Shown piece by piece: positions 1-5,269 of a stretch of 6,039 bases of DNA. Position 1 is the first letter of the stretch. Every line of letters begins with the position of its first letter. The position numbers and the translations under genes were made by a program. Source of the DNA: Chitinophaga pinensis (lineage in GTDB: Bacteria; Bacteroidota; Bacteroidia; SXHM01); NCBI GenBank assembly GCA_945889235.1, contig CAMDBK010000191.1:1-6039 (forward strand), in the 5' to 3' direction. The notes under the pieces are model-generated. The model saw nothing but the letters and a program-made list of their open reading frames with translations, was not told the origin of the DNA and made no database searches.

Positions 1-2028
1 TTTCTGTGTGCCAATAAAAACTTCGCCTGTAATATCATCAATAGCAATGCTCATGATGTTGTTTGAAAAAAGCGGACTGTTTTCTTCAGTAAAATGTAGC
101 AACTCCTGTGTTCCATCGGGCGACATAAGAAATAAACCTGCGCTTTGTGTTCCTATCCATTTGCGGTTGCCACCATCTACTGCAATTACACTTACAATTT
201 CTGTTTCAAAAAGATATTGCGCATAACCGTCTTGCTCAATTAATATTTGCTGCGAATCAAAGTTTCCGTTTCCTGCAAAAATTTCACTGGGCGAATAAAA
301 CACAGCAATGCCTTTGTCGGTGCCCACCCAAACTTCTCCGTCTAAATCTTCGGCAATGCTGTAAACATAATTACTTGGCAAGCCACCACTGCCAAGTGCA
401 GTGGTAAGTTTTTTATAGTGGTCGCCATCGCTTGTGTTGTCAATGGATTCTCCATGATTGAATACAAGCAAACCCGTTCCGTACGGAAGCATGAGCCATT
501 TCTGGTTGTAGGTATCCACAATTAAATCGCCCACCAGATTTTGGTTGAATGCATTTCCCGGGTTAAAATTTTTCCAGGTGCCATTAGTTTTTAAAACAGA
601 AATAGGGGTGTTAACGTTTGAGTTTCCTATCCAAAGATTTCCATCGGAATCAAAATCAAGTCCGCCAATGCGTATCCACGGAATTCCTGAAAGCGGTTTT
701 AGTGATGTAACGGTTCCATTAACTACCGTATCGAGCATAGCGGTTTGTGCGTTGTTATTAATTTCAACAACTCCATTAATCCACGAGCCGGCAAAAACAC
801 GCGAAGAATTATTAGGGTCAACAGCAACGCGGATTAAATCATTCACATCGTTTCCGTTATCGTCTTTGGGATAAATTGTATTCCATGAATTATTAATGAA
901 AGAGGCCACGCCTTTTCTATCAAATAAAGGACCCCATGCAGAGTTTACAGAACCCGATGCCACCCACAGGTTGCTGTTTTGAACCGACATATCAAACGCG
1001 GTTGCAAAGCGCGGACCGTTGGGATAGAATTTAGAATAATCCCACAGGTTTGAATTTTTTACCAACCCATAATTACCGTCAGCAATCCATATATCAGTAG
1101 TTTCAGTTGCAAAGGCATCAAAAACATTTGAGCTCGGACTGTTTTCAAAGTTGAAGTATTTATAGATGTTGTGAAAAATAGTTAAGGTTGAATCATAAAC
1201 CATTAAAAATCCGGCTCCGCAAACAACCATTTTATTGTGCATAGCCGTTATGTTGCGCACATCGGTGTAGGTGATGGTATCAAAATAATTCCAGTTGCTG
1301 CCATCAAATACATACAGTGTATCATGCGCTGTTGGCAGATTTAAGTTAGCATATATTTTTCCTTTATAAAATTCTACTGCGTTGTAAAACGATGCCGTTG
1401 GTATGGTGTTATATTTTGTCCAGAAATTATAATTGGCAAGGTTAGAAGCATTAACCGATGCATGATATACACCCGATTGGGTAGCTGCAAAAAACTCATT
1501 TCCATCGCAGGTGATGTCGGTTACATTGGTGTAACCACCGTTGTCGCCAATGTAGTAGGTGTCTTTTATTTCTTTTTTAATTAAGTCAAGAACAACAATA
1601 CCAAAACCGCAGGCGAGGTAGGCGTAGTTGTCTTTGAAAAATATTTTGTTGATGATTTTATTTCCCGGAATTATTTTGCGTTTGATATCGGGAATATTAA
1701 TGATGCGGTTGTCTTGTATTAAATCAATGTTGGCGTTGTTGTATGCAATTACAAGCGTATTGGTTGCTATGTCGAAATTAATGGTGCTGAAACCGATATC
1801 TGAAAGGCCTGTTATTTTGCTTAGCCTTTCAACGGTTGTTTCTGATTTGCTGTAGTAAAACAATCCTTCCTCTGAGGCGCAGTAAACACGGTCGCCCGCC
1901 TCGGTTAAGGTTTTTGCGCTGGTGTAGGGAAGGTGGTCGCGCCATTCGCCTATGCCTATTCCCTGTGCCGATGCAAGGGAAGTAAGCAGCGCGAAAAACA
2001 AAGAGACAATTAGTTTGTTGAAATGCAT
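1..2028 (-). CDS. porZ: PorZ-like type IX secretion surface protein (3' end outside window)
   Basis: The frame is open without a stop from ATG at 2028 to the window edge, giving 676 codons. Residues 1-21 form a Sec signal peptide (MHFNKLIVSLFFALLTSLASA, hydrophobic core 6-19, cleavage expected after Ala21). The mature part starts with GEWRDHLPY and is a run of beta-propeller blades of the two-component-regulator-propeller type. Examples are DSDGNLWIGN at about 461-470 and EDLDGEVWVGTDKG at 560-573, followed by IAVFYSPSEIF. These blades and the start resemble PorZ, in which two seven-bladed propellers precede a T9SS sorting domain. In Porphyromonas gingivalis PorZ belongs to the PorU-PorV-PorQ-PorZ attachment complex and delivers anionic LPS to the sortase PorU. 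P. gingivalis PorZ is about 776 residues, so the missing roughly 100 residues should hold the sorting domain beyond position 1. It is transcribed divergently from the thioredoxin-like gene. A different propeller protein of the T9SS cargo class is possible but less likely. Confidence 0.8.
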   Translation of the reverse strand, partial: MHFNKLIVSLFFALLTSLASAQGIGIGEWRDHLPYTSAKTLTEAGDRVYCASEEGLFYYSKSETTVERLSKITGLSDIGFSTINFDIATNTLVIAYNNANIDLIQDNRIINIPDIKRKIIPGNKIINKIFFKDNYAYLACGFGIVVLDLIKKEIKDTYYIGDNGGYTNVTDITCDGNEFFAATQSGVYHASVNASNLANYNFWTKYNTIPTASFYNAVEFYKGKIYANLNLPTAHDTLYVFDGSNWNYFDTITYTDVRNITAMHNKMVVCGAGFLMVYDSTLTIFHNIYKYFNFENSPSSNVFDAFATETTDIWIADGNYGLVKNSNLWDYSKFYPNGPRFATAFDMSVQNSNLWVASGSVNSAWGPLFDRKGVASFINNSWNTIYPKDDNGNDVNDLIRVAVDPNNSSRVFAGSWINGVVEINNNAQTAMLDTVVNGTVTSLKPLSGIPWIRIGGLDFDSDGNLWIGNSNVNTPISVLKTNGTWKNFNPGNAFNQNLVGDLIVDTYNQKWLMLPYGTGLLVFNHGESIDNTSDGDHYKKLTTALGSGGLPSNYVYSIAEDLDGEVWVGTDKGIAVFYSPSEIFAGNGNFDSQQILIEQDGYAQYLFETEIVSVIAVDGGNRKWIGTQSAGLFLMSPDGTQELLHFTEENSPLFSNNIMSIAIDDITGEVFIGTQK

Positions 2029-2035
2029 GGGGTGG

Positions 2036-2071
2036 CAAATTTAGGATTTTTACATTGTATATCTTCGCAAA
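2036..2071 (-). promoter_or_regulatory. Candidate promoter of the porZ-like gene
   Basis: On the minus strand TAAATTTG (2043-2036) matches the Bacteroidota -7 box TAnnTTTG exactly. A TTTG at 2071-2068 could be the -33 element, but the spacer of 24 bp is slightly longer than the usual 17-23. Only seven bases separate the -7 box from the ATG, so the transcript would begin at or within a few bases of the start codon. The -7 match is seen directly; its use as a promoter is inferred. Confidence 0.5.
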
Positions 2072-2104
2072 CTTTTTTGCTCGCAAAGGAGCAAAGACGC
2101 AAAG
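2067..2104. repeat. GCAAAG array with 8-bp period in the divergent intergenic region
   Basis: GCAAAG occurs at 2083, 2091 and 2099, exactly 8 bp apart. A related GCAAAC lies 16 bp earlier at 2067, in the same 8-bp register with one position missing. Read on the minus strand this is the CTTTGC series often seen in intergenic DNA of Bacteroidota. It sits between the two divergent promoter candidates and overlaps the proposed porZ -33 element. It could be an operator, a simple-sequence intergenic repeat, or a set of alternative -33 elements; the sequence alone does not decide. Confidence 0.55.
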
Positions 2105-2113
2105 CGAACTATT

Positions 2114-2121
2114 TAAGTTTG
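2114..2121 (+). promoter_or_regulatory. Candidate -7 box of the thioredoxin-like lipoprotein gene
   Basis: TAAGTTTG fits the TAnnTTTG consensus and lies 31 bases before the proposed GTG start at 2153, giving a leader of about 25 bases. No TTTG is found at the usual -33 distance: that place is occupied by the GCAAAG array, and the nearest TTTG (2076-2079) is too far away. Promoter function is therefore only tentative. Confidence 0.35.
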
Positions 2122-2152
2122 GTTGTATTAACGTGATTAATTAAAATTTATT

Positions 2153-2686
2153 GTGAGTAAAAATTATTTTTTTTATTTCCCTGTTTTTCTGGTGTTGCTT
2201 TTTGGTTCGTGCAACAGTTCAAACTCTATGTTGGAAAAAGGCGATACGATTCCTGATTACACCGGAATTACACCGGATGGTGACACGGTAAATCTTTCGT
2301 CATTTACCGGTGAAGAAAAAATTGTTTTGGTAAATTTTTGGGCGGCATGGTGCAGCGATTGTTTGAAACACAATACCGAATTAGCAGAGTTGCATGAAGT
2401 GTATAAAGGAAAAAAATACGGAGGTCATGATTTTGAAATGGTAAGTATTTCATTAGACAAAGATACTGCGTTGTGGAAACGCAGAATTGAGCAACAAAAC
2501 CTGAACTGGAAAAATCACATCACTGATTTCAACGGCTGGGAATCTAAGCAGCTAAAGGCTTTCAGCGTGCATGTTATTCCTGCAAATTATCTGGTTGACC
2601 ACACCGGAAAAATTATTGCGGTGGATATTAGCCGCTGTAATTTTGATAAGGTGCTGAAGAAGTATTATGGGGCACCGTCACCCTGA
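2153..2686 (+). CDS. TlpA-like thioredoxin-fold lipoprotein
   Basis: This 177-residue protein begins at GTG 2153, the start that gives a complete lipoprotein signal. Residues 5-19 are hydrophobic and end in a lipobox (LFGSC), with Cys20 as the lipidated residue. The mature domain follows the TlpA/AhpC-TSA pattern: PDYTGITPDGDTVNLSSF at 34-51, VLVNFWAAWCSDC at 58-70 with redox pair Cys67/Cys70, SISLDKD at 98-104, and the cis-proline loop at VIPANYLVD (Pro143). It is probably an envelope-anchored thiol-disulfide oxidoreductase that reduces or rearranges disulfides of exported proteins; the partner is unknown. The residues after Cys20 (NSSNS) are not acidic, so the Bacteroidota surface-export signal for lipoproteins appears absent and a periplasm-facing location is inferred. 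The last codons (Pro-Ser-Pro-stop) lie inside the REP-like element, so the C-terminus may have been reshaped by its insertion. Confidence 0.9.
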   Translation: MSKNYFFYFPVFLVLLFGSCNSSNSMLEKGDTIPDYTGITPDGDTVNLSSFTGEEKIVLVNFWAAWCSDCLKHNTELAELHEVYKGKKYGGHDFEMVSISLDKDTALWKRRIEQQNLNWKNHITDFNGWESKQLKAFSVHVIPANYLVDHTGKIIAVDISRCNFDKVLKKYYGAPSP

Positions 2687-2771
2687 ATTTATTTCAGGGT
2701 CTCATCATCATCACATGCTGGCTCAATGTCTCCCAGACATTGCCCAGATGCTGAAACAAGTTCAGCATGAC
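2677..2771. repeat. REP/MITE-like element with three hairpins between convergent genes
   Basis: The element starts with GTCA (2677) and ends with TGAC (2771). Its two ends are inverted copies of the pattern GTCA-nn-CTGAA-nTTnT-TTCAG-nn-TCT. It folds into three consecutive hairpins, each with a five-base loop: ACCCTGAA/TTCAGGGT (2680-2687 with 2693-2700), CAATGTC/GACATTG (2724-2730 with 2736-2742) and ATGCTGAA/TTCAGCAT (2748-2755 with 2761-2768). The left hairpin contains the stop codon of the thioredoxin-like gene, and the right end is eight bases from the stop of the convergent minus-strand gene. Related CTGAA-loop-TTCAG intergenic repeats are known in many bacteria. The hairpins may act as a bidirectional terminator or protect mRNA 3' ends, but there is no T-tract typical of intrinsic terminators. 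It encodes no protein. Confidence 0.75.
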
Positions 2772-2779
2772 GAACGAAT

Positions 2780-3361
2780 TTATGAGGTCCGGTAAACGAT
2801 TCTGAATCCCAAATCCTTCACCATAGGGCGATAAAATTTATTCATGTCTTTTTCTATTTTGCGGATGTCTTGCCAAAACTGGCAGGTGTGGAAATAAAGT
2901 AAATCCAACACGGTGGATTTTAAAAAATCAATGTCTTTGGTGTAGCCCGAAATAGCAAGCGCTCCTGTTTTATTTAAAAAATGGGTGAGCCTGCGTTTAT
3001 TAATTCCAAGTGTTTGACAACATCCGAAGTGAATTATTTTTCCTTCCAGTTTTCCTTCCAGGCGGTCAGCCAGTTCATCTAAGTCAATGTGTTTATTTCC
3101 TACCTGAATGCTGTTGGGTAATCCGTGAAAAGCGTAATAGAAAATAATGTATTTGGTATATTTTTTTTTGCTGTACTCTAAACTTACGTGTGCAATTTCT
3201 TCCAGCGTTGCGCTGCGCTGATAATAAAATTTCACGCCCATATTCAGGTTCAAAAGTTTGAGCGCAGGTTGTATGCTGTCGGTTTTTCGCATATCGCGTT
3301 CCCAGTGCCCTTCAATGCAAAAAATATCTTTTTTATAACTTTTGGTAATTAAGTTTGCCAT
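2780..3361 (-). CDS. Small stand-alone caspase-fold (CHAT/clan CD-like) protein, probably DUF6642 family
   Basis: The 193-residue protein shows the order of motifs of caspase-fold peptidases. A hydrophobic strand runs into His (YIIFYYAFHG, His79-Gly80), an acidic linker follows (DLDELADRL, 93-101), then a second strand runs into Cys (KIIHFGCCQTLG). Cys115, followed by Gln-Thr, aligns with the catalytic Cys of the CHAT pattern AC-x-T. The N-terminus (DIFCIEGHWERDM) and the HFGCCQTL segment also fit what I recall of DUF6642. There is no signal peptide or membrane segment, so it should be cytoplasmic. No sensor, repeat or death-fold domain is attached, which is unusual because bacterial caspase-like proteins are often fused to partners. 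The substrate is unknown. The gene lies 61 bp downstream of the 83-residue gene on the same strand and may be co-transcribed. The fold is likely; protease activity is inferred from the dyad alone. Confidence 0.7.
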   Translation of the reverse strand: MANLITKSYKKDIFCIEGHWERDMRKTDSIQPALKLLNLNMGVKFYYQRSATLEEIAHVSLEYSKKKYTKYIIFYYAFHGLPNSIQVGNKHIDLDELADRLEGKLEGKIIHFGCCQTLGINKRRLTHFLNKTGALAISGYTKDIDFLKSTVLDLLYFHTCQFWQDIRKIEKDMNKFYRPMVKDLGFRIVYRTS

Positions 3362-3381
3362 GGGTGCGAAAAAACAGATTG

Positions 3382-3389
3382 CGAAAGTA
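3382..3389 (-). promoter_or_regulatory. Possible -7 box of the caspase-like gene
   Basis: TACTTTCG on the minus strand differs from TAnnTTTG by one base and is a common variant in Bacteroidota. It lies 20 bases before the ATG at 3361. The -33 region shows no TTG at a suitable distance; a TTGG at 3405-3402 is only 12 bp away. The box may be a weak internal promoter that supplements read-through from the upstream 83-residue gene. Confidence 0.3.
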
Positions 3390-3422
3390 GTAAAATCCGC
3401 GCCAAGTCCTAATAGTAACGTA

Positions 3423-3674
3423 TTATTTTACGCGGGTAATTATCCAGCCGGTTTTGGGTTGCAATACCTTTTCCACCTCAAATTTGCGGTCAGTTTCCTT
3501 TTCTATTCTCCGGCACAGGAAGGCGGGAGTGGCAGATTTCCATTTCCAGTCGGCAGTTTCTATTAATAAGATGTCATTTATCATCATGTTCATTAACATG
3601 ATGCGGGCAAGGCTTTGTTTGCCCATGGGGTGGGTAACAAATTTGGCTTTTTCTTCTGCAGTTATTTGTTTCAT
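3423..3674 (-). CDS. Hypothetical 83-residue cytoplasmic protein upstream of the caspase-like gene
   Basis: I do not recognise a named family. The protein starts at ATG 3674 and has no signal peptide. The N-terminal half looks helical and is rich in Met (SLARIMLMNMMINDIL, 21-36). The centre contains ADWKWKSATPAFLCRRIEKE (41-60). The C-terminus (KFEVEKVLQPKTGWIITRV) looks like two beta strands. The balanced composition and plausible promoter favour it over the opposite-strand frame through the same DNA. The compact alpha-beta shape with basic and aromatic residues would suit a small adaptor or nucleic-acid-binding protein, but this is only inference. It precedes the caspase-like gene by 61 bp on the same strand and could form a two-gene unit with it. 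Confidence 0.6.
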   Translation of the reverse strand: MKQITAEEKAKFVTHPMGKQSLARIMLMNMMINDILLIETADWKWKSATPAFLCRRIEKETDRKFEVEKVLQPKTGWIITRVK

Positions 3675-3743
3675 TTGGTTGATTTTTGCTTGTTTTTGGG
3701 TAAAATGCCCTGTTTTTTGCTCCGAAACGTAAAATTGTCGCTA

Positions 3744-3775
3744 CGAAGGTAAAAACTTTTGCTCAGTTATACAAT
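3744..3775 (-). promoter_or_regulatory. Promoter of the 83-residue gene
   Basis: On the minus strand ATTG (3775-3772) is followed after exactly 20 bp by TACCTTCG (3751-3744). This fits the Bacteroidota arrangement of a TTG-type -33 element 17-23 bp before a TAnnTTTG-type -7 box, with one mismatch in the -7 box. Transcription would start near 3737 and leave a leader of about 63 bases. The promoter begins about 12 bp from the edge of the 21-bp repeat array and points away from it. Confidence 0.5.
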
Positions 3776-3787
3776 AGATGGACTGTT

Positions 3788-3976
3788 ATATACAACTAAC
3801 TTACAGGAATGTACAACGGTATTACAGGAATGCACAACGGAGCTACCGTAATGGACAACGGAGTTATAGGAATGTACAACTGTCTTATAGGAATGTACAA
3901 TGGAGCTACAGAAATGAACAACTGTCTTATAAGAATGGACAATGTAGCTACAGAAATGGACAACTATTGCCTTGGG
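3788..3976. repeat. Nine-unit array of imperfect 21-bp direct repeats
   Basis: Eight units begin with ATG at 3809, 3830, 3851, 3872, 3893, 3914, 3935 and 3956, spaced exactly 21 bp. A degenerate unit (ATATACAAC...) precedes them at 3788. Each unit has a conserved head (ATG-N-ACAA) and a variable tail containing TTATAGGA, GCTACAGAA or similar. Units 4-5 and 6-7 form a 42-bp higher-order repeat with 38 of 42 bases identical. Because 21 is a multiple of three, two frames stay open across the array: 3809-4108 (heptapeptides such as MYNGITG and MHNGATV, 99 residues) and 3778-4005 (YRNVQRS-like heptapeptides, 75 residues). The first has ordinary codons, while the second uses many AGG/CGG. Neither has a convincing non-repeat domain, so I do not call a gene. 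Twenty-one bp is two helical turns, so all units face the same side of the DNA. Confidence 0.85.
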
Positions 3977-4087
3977 TTGTACAGAGTAGTGTTTGTTTTG
4001 CTTAACTATCCCCGGGCGGTGCTTAGTTACATGAATGGAACTGGTAACTATATGGGTGGAAAGAGTAACTATGAAGAAGGCGTAGTG

Positions 4088-4116
4088 GTTGATTTTGGGT
4101 TTTTATAATATATTTG
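4088..4116 (+). promoter_or_regulatory. Promoter of the T9SS cargo gene
   Basis: TATATTTG (4109-4116) matches the Bacteroidota -7 consensus TAnnTTTG exactly, and GTTG (4088-4091) lies 17 bp upstream in the -33 position. Transcription would start near 4122, leaving a leader of about 27 bases before the ATG at 4149. The leader is AT-rich with no Shine-Dalgarno sequence, which is normal in this phylum. The location fixes 4149 as the likely start and makes the in-frame TTG at 4089, inside the promoter, unlikely. Confidence 0.6.
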
Positions 4117-4148
4117 TGCATCTCCAATTTCAATACTATATAATTAAC

Positions 4149-4736
4149 ATGAATACAAAACAAGTAATTCTGCTAATTCTTATACTCCACTTTAGTATTG
4201 ATTTAAAAAGCCAACCTGTATTATTAAGCGGCAAAAACACGCCAAAGGCTGAGTATGCTTATGTTTACAAAGAAATTGTATTTGATTATACAAAAGCTAT
4301 TCATGCGGGTGCTGATACTGTTTGGGATTTTTCGGATATACAGATTCTAAGCGATACAACATATTCCTACTATACTCATAATTCTGACTACAATTCTTTT
4401 CTGGGGTATGACTACCCGTCTTATGTTACTGCTCCCGACCCAACAGATAATAGCTATTTGAGGTCAGACAATGTCATATACAGGATTACAGATTCTTCAT
4501 TTTATGAAGCTTATCATATGTCTTGGATTTCCACTGCGTTTTCTTCTCAACATATTGAGAGCGGTGGAGAATTTGTTTTAAAATTTCCTTTTCAATACAA
4601 TTCATATATGAGCACAGGAGGGGAAACGTATAGCAGTTGGGGAGACGGATATAGCTGGGAAGGATCGAAAACAGCTGATTCATACGAACAACTATCACTC
4701 CGGATTCGATTTTTTCAAATGTACTCAGAACTTTAA
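4149..4736 (+). CDS. N-terminal fragment of the T9SS cargo protein, with signal peptide
   Basis: The fragment encodes 195 residues from ATG 4149. Residues 1-21 are a Sec signal peptide (MNTKQVILLILILHFSIDLKS, cleavage expected before Gln22). The mature part is rich in Ser, Tyr and Asp, with predicted strands. It contains GADTVWDFSDI at 54-64, a form of the G-x-x-x-TWDFS motif seen near the N-terminus of many secreted Bacteroidota proteins. After about residue 179 (DSYE) the reading QLSLRIRFFQMYSEL no longer resembles the family and is probably out of frame. No catalytic motif is visible. A longer start at TTG 4089 is rejected because it overlaps the promoter and would bury the signal peptide. 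Confidence 0.65.
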   Translation: MNTKQVILLILILHFSIDLKSQPVLLSGKNTPKAEYAYVYKEIVFDYTKAIHAGADTVWDFSDIQILSDTTYSYYTHNSDYNSFLGYDYPSYVTAPDPTDNSYLRSDNVIYRITDSSFYEAYHMSWISTAFSSQHIESGGEFVLKFPFQYNSYMSTGGETYSSWGDGYSWEGSKTADSYEQLSLRIRFFQMYSEL

Positions 4737-5200
4737 AACACTACACATTTCATCAACAGGCTGGCAGCCATGGTTCACACGGCATAATTACTTATACTTA
4801 TGAATGGTACGCAGATAGTTCAGAGTTGCCATTTATGAAGCTAATTACAAAAGACAATTGGTCGTTTGACGGGGGGCCTTTTGGGGGGCCTATTACTTCT
4901 CACTGGTATGACACAACAGCGTGGTTCTTCACTTCAAAAATATATCAGCCGCTTCCTGAAGATTCGGTATTAGTTTTTCCTTGCCCATCATTAGACAAAC
5001 TCTACTTAAAATCAAACTATACTGTTAAAAGCATGTATATTTATGATGCAGGAGGAAGAATTGTAAGTGAATTGTATGATATGCCTGCCAACACAACACA
5101 TTCAATTGAGATTATAAATTTAGAAAAAGGAATCTATATTTTAAGAGGCGAACTAAGCAATGGAAACAGCTTTTATAAAAAGATAATTGTTGGAGGTTAA
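4688..5200 (+). CDS. C-terminal fragment of the T9SS cargo protein, with type A sorting domain
   Basis: This is the out-of-frame continuation of the broken gene. It reads TTITPDSIFSNVLR, then TYEWYADSSELPF and a Gly-Pro-rich turn (DGGPFGGP). From about 4952 a T9SS type A C-terminal sorting domain follows (TIGR04183-like): LPEDSVLVFPCPSLDKLYL, a central YDAGGRIV, and the ending LEKGIYILRGELSNGNSFYKKIIVGG split across 5120-5197. This domain directs cargo through the outer membrane and is removed by the sortase PorU while the protein is attached to A-LPS. The usual Pro-Asn-Pro of the first strand is Pro-Cys-Pro here. There is no good start codon or promoter of its own; the first ATG is at 4835, so it is probably not translated independently. 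Confidence 0.7.
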   Translation, partial: TTITPDSIFSNVLRTLKHYTFHQQAGSHGSHGIITYTYEWYADSSELPFMKLITKDNWSFDGGPFGGPITSHWYDTTAWFFTSKIYQPLPEDSVLVFPCPSLDKLYLKSNYTVKSMYIYDAGGRIVSELYDMPANTTHSIEIINLEKGIYILRGELSNGNSFYKKIIVGG

Positions 5201-5215
5201 TCTTCCCTACTTTCG
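5186..5215 (+). promoter_or_regulatory. Possible upstream promoter of the MNT/HEPN operon
   Basis: ATTG (5186-5189) is followed after 18 bp by TACTTTCG (5208-5215), a one-mismatch -7 box. It overlaps the end of the cargo gene and would start transcription near 5221, giving a leader of about 50 bases. It competes with the closer -7 box at 5258 as the operon's start. Confidence 0.35.
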
Positions 5216-5257
5216 CCCCCTCAACAACCAATTAATCCACGGTTCATTTTACTTTCT

Positions 5258-5265
5258 TACTTTTG
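5258..5265 (+). promoter_or_regulatory. Consensus -7 box directly before the antitoxin start
   Basis: TACTTTTG matches TAnnTTTG exactly and is only four bases from the ATG at 5270. Transcription from it would begin at or just inside the start codon, giving a leaderless mRNA. No TTG is present 17-23 bp upstream, so its strength is uncertain. Confidence 0.4.
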
Positions 5266-5269
5266 TAAC

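Larger units (their letters stand above)
3675..4148. other. 474-bp stretch without a confident gene
   Basis: From left to right this stretch holds the leader and promoter of the minus-strand 83-residue gene (to 3775), the 21-bp array (3788-3976), and an AT-rich tail (3977-4087). In that tail degenerate echoes of the repeat may continue (ATGAATGGAACTGG, then ATGGGTGGAAAGAG, from about 4031). It ends with the plus-strand promoter of the secreted-protein gene (4088-4116) and that gene's leader. I see no tRNA or other structured RNA in it. Confidence 0.6.
4149..5200 (+). pseudogene. Secreted T9SS cargo protein gene broken by an apparent one-base deletion
   Basis: Two adjoining frames together make one plausible cargo protein of about 350 residues: signal peptide, beta-rich domain, then sorting domain. 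The first frame runs from 4149 to a stop at 4734-4736. The second is open from 4679 (after TGA at 4676-4678) to TAA at 5198-5200. Adding one base near 4686 would join ...ADSY to G-TTITPDSIFSNVLRTLK. This restores the GT...P...F-x-NVLR motif common in such secreted Bacteroidota proteins and leads straight into YTYEWYADSSELPFM. The break could be a real mutation or a sequencing/assembly error. No slippery heptamer suggesting programmed frameshifting is visible. If real, the truncated product would lack the sorting domain and could not be exported through T9SS. The biological role of the intact protein is unknown. Confidence 0.75.

Noticed and set aside
8..874. Plus-strand open frames at 8-226, 147-407 and 545-874
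   Set aside because: They lie opposite the long uninterrupted porZ-like frame and have no domain, signal or promoter of their own.
1829..2086. Minus-strand frame overlapping the start of the porZ-like gene
   Set aside because: It is out of frame with the signal peptide and propeller sequence, runs through the promoter and is rich in Arg and Leu without a recognisable pattern.
3582..3603. Inverted repeat CATCATGTT/AACATGATG
   Set aside because: It lies inside the 83-residue gene and is explained by the Met-Asn-Met-Met coding sequence; nothing else suggests a site.
3342..3732. Plus-strand frames at 3342-3566 and 3454-3732
   Set aside because: They mirror the 83-residue minus-strand gene, which has better composition and a promoter.
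3788..3976. CRISPR array
   Set aside because: The units are contiguous 21-bp imperfect repeats without unique spacers, and no cas gene is nearby.
3788..3976. Variable region of a diversity-generating retroelement
   Set aside because: The fourth base of each unit varies freely among units, but there is no reverse transcriptase, no template repeat, and no adenine-specific pattern that could be shown.
4486..4698. Minus-strand frame inside the cargo gene
   Set aside because: It is antisense to the signal-peptide-bearing reading frame and shows no independent support.
4679..4736. Programmed ribosomal frameshift in the cargo gene
   Set aside because: No slippery heptamer or downstream structure was seen, and this gene class is not known to use frameshifting; deletion or sequencing error is simpler.
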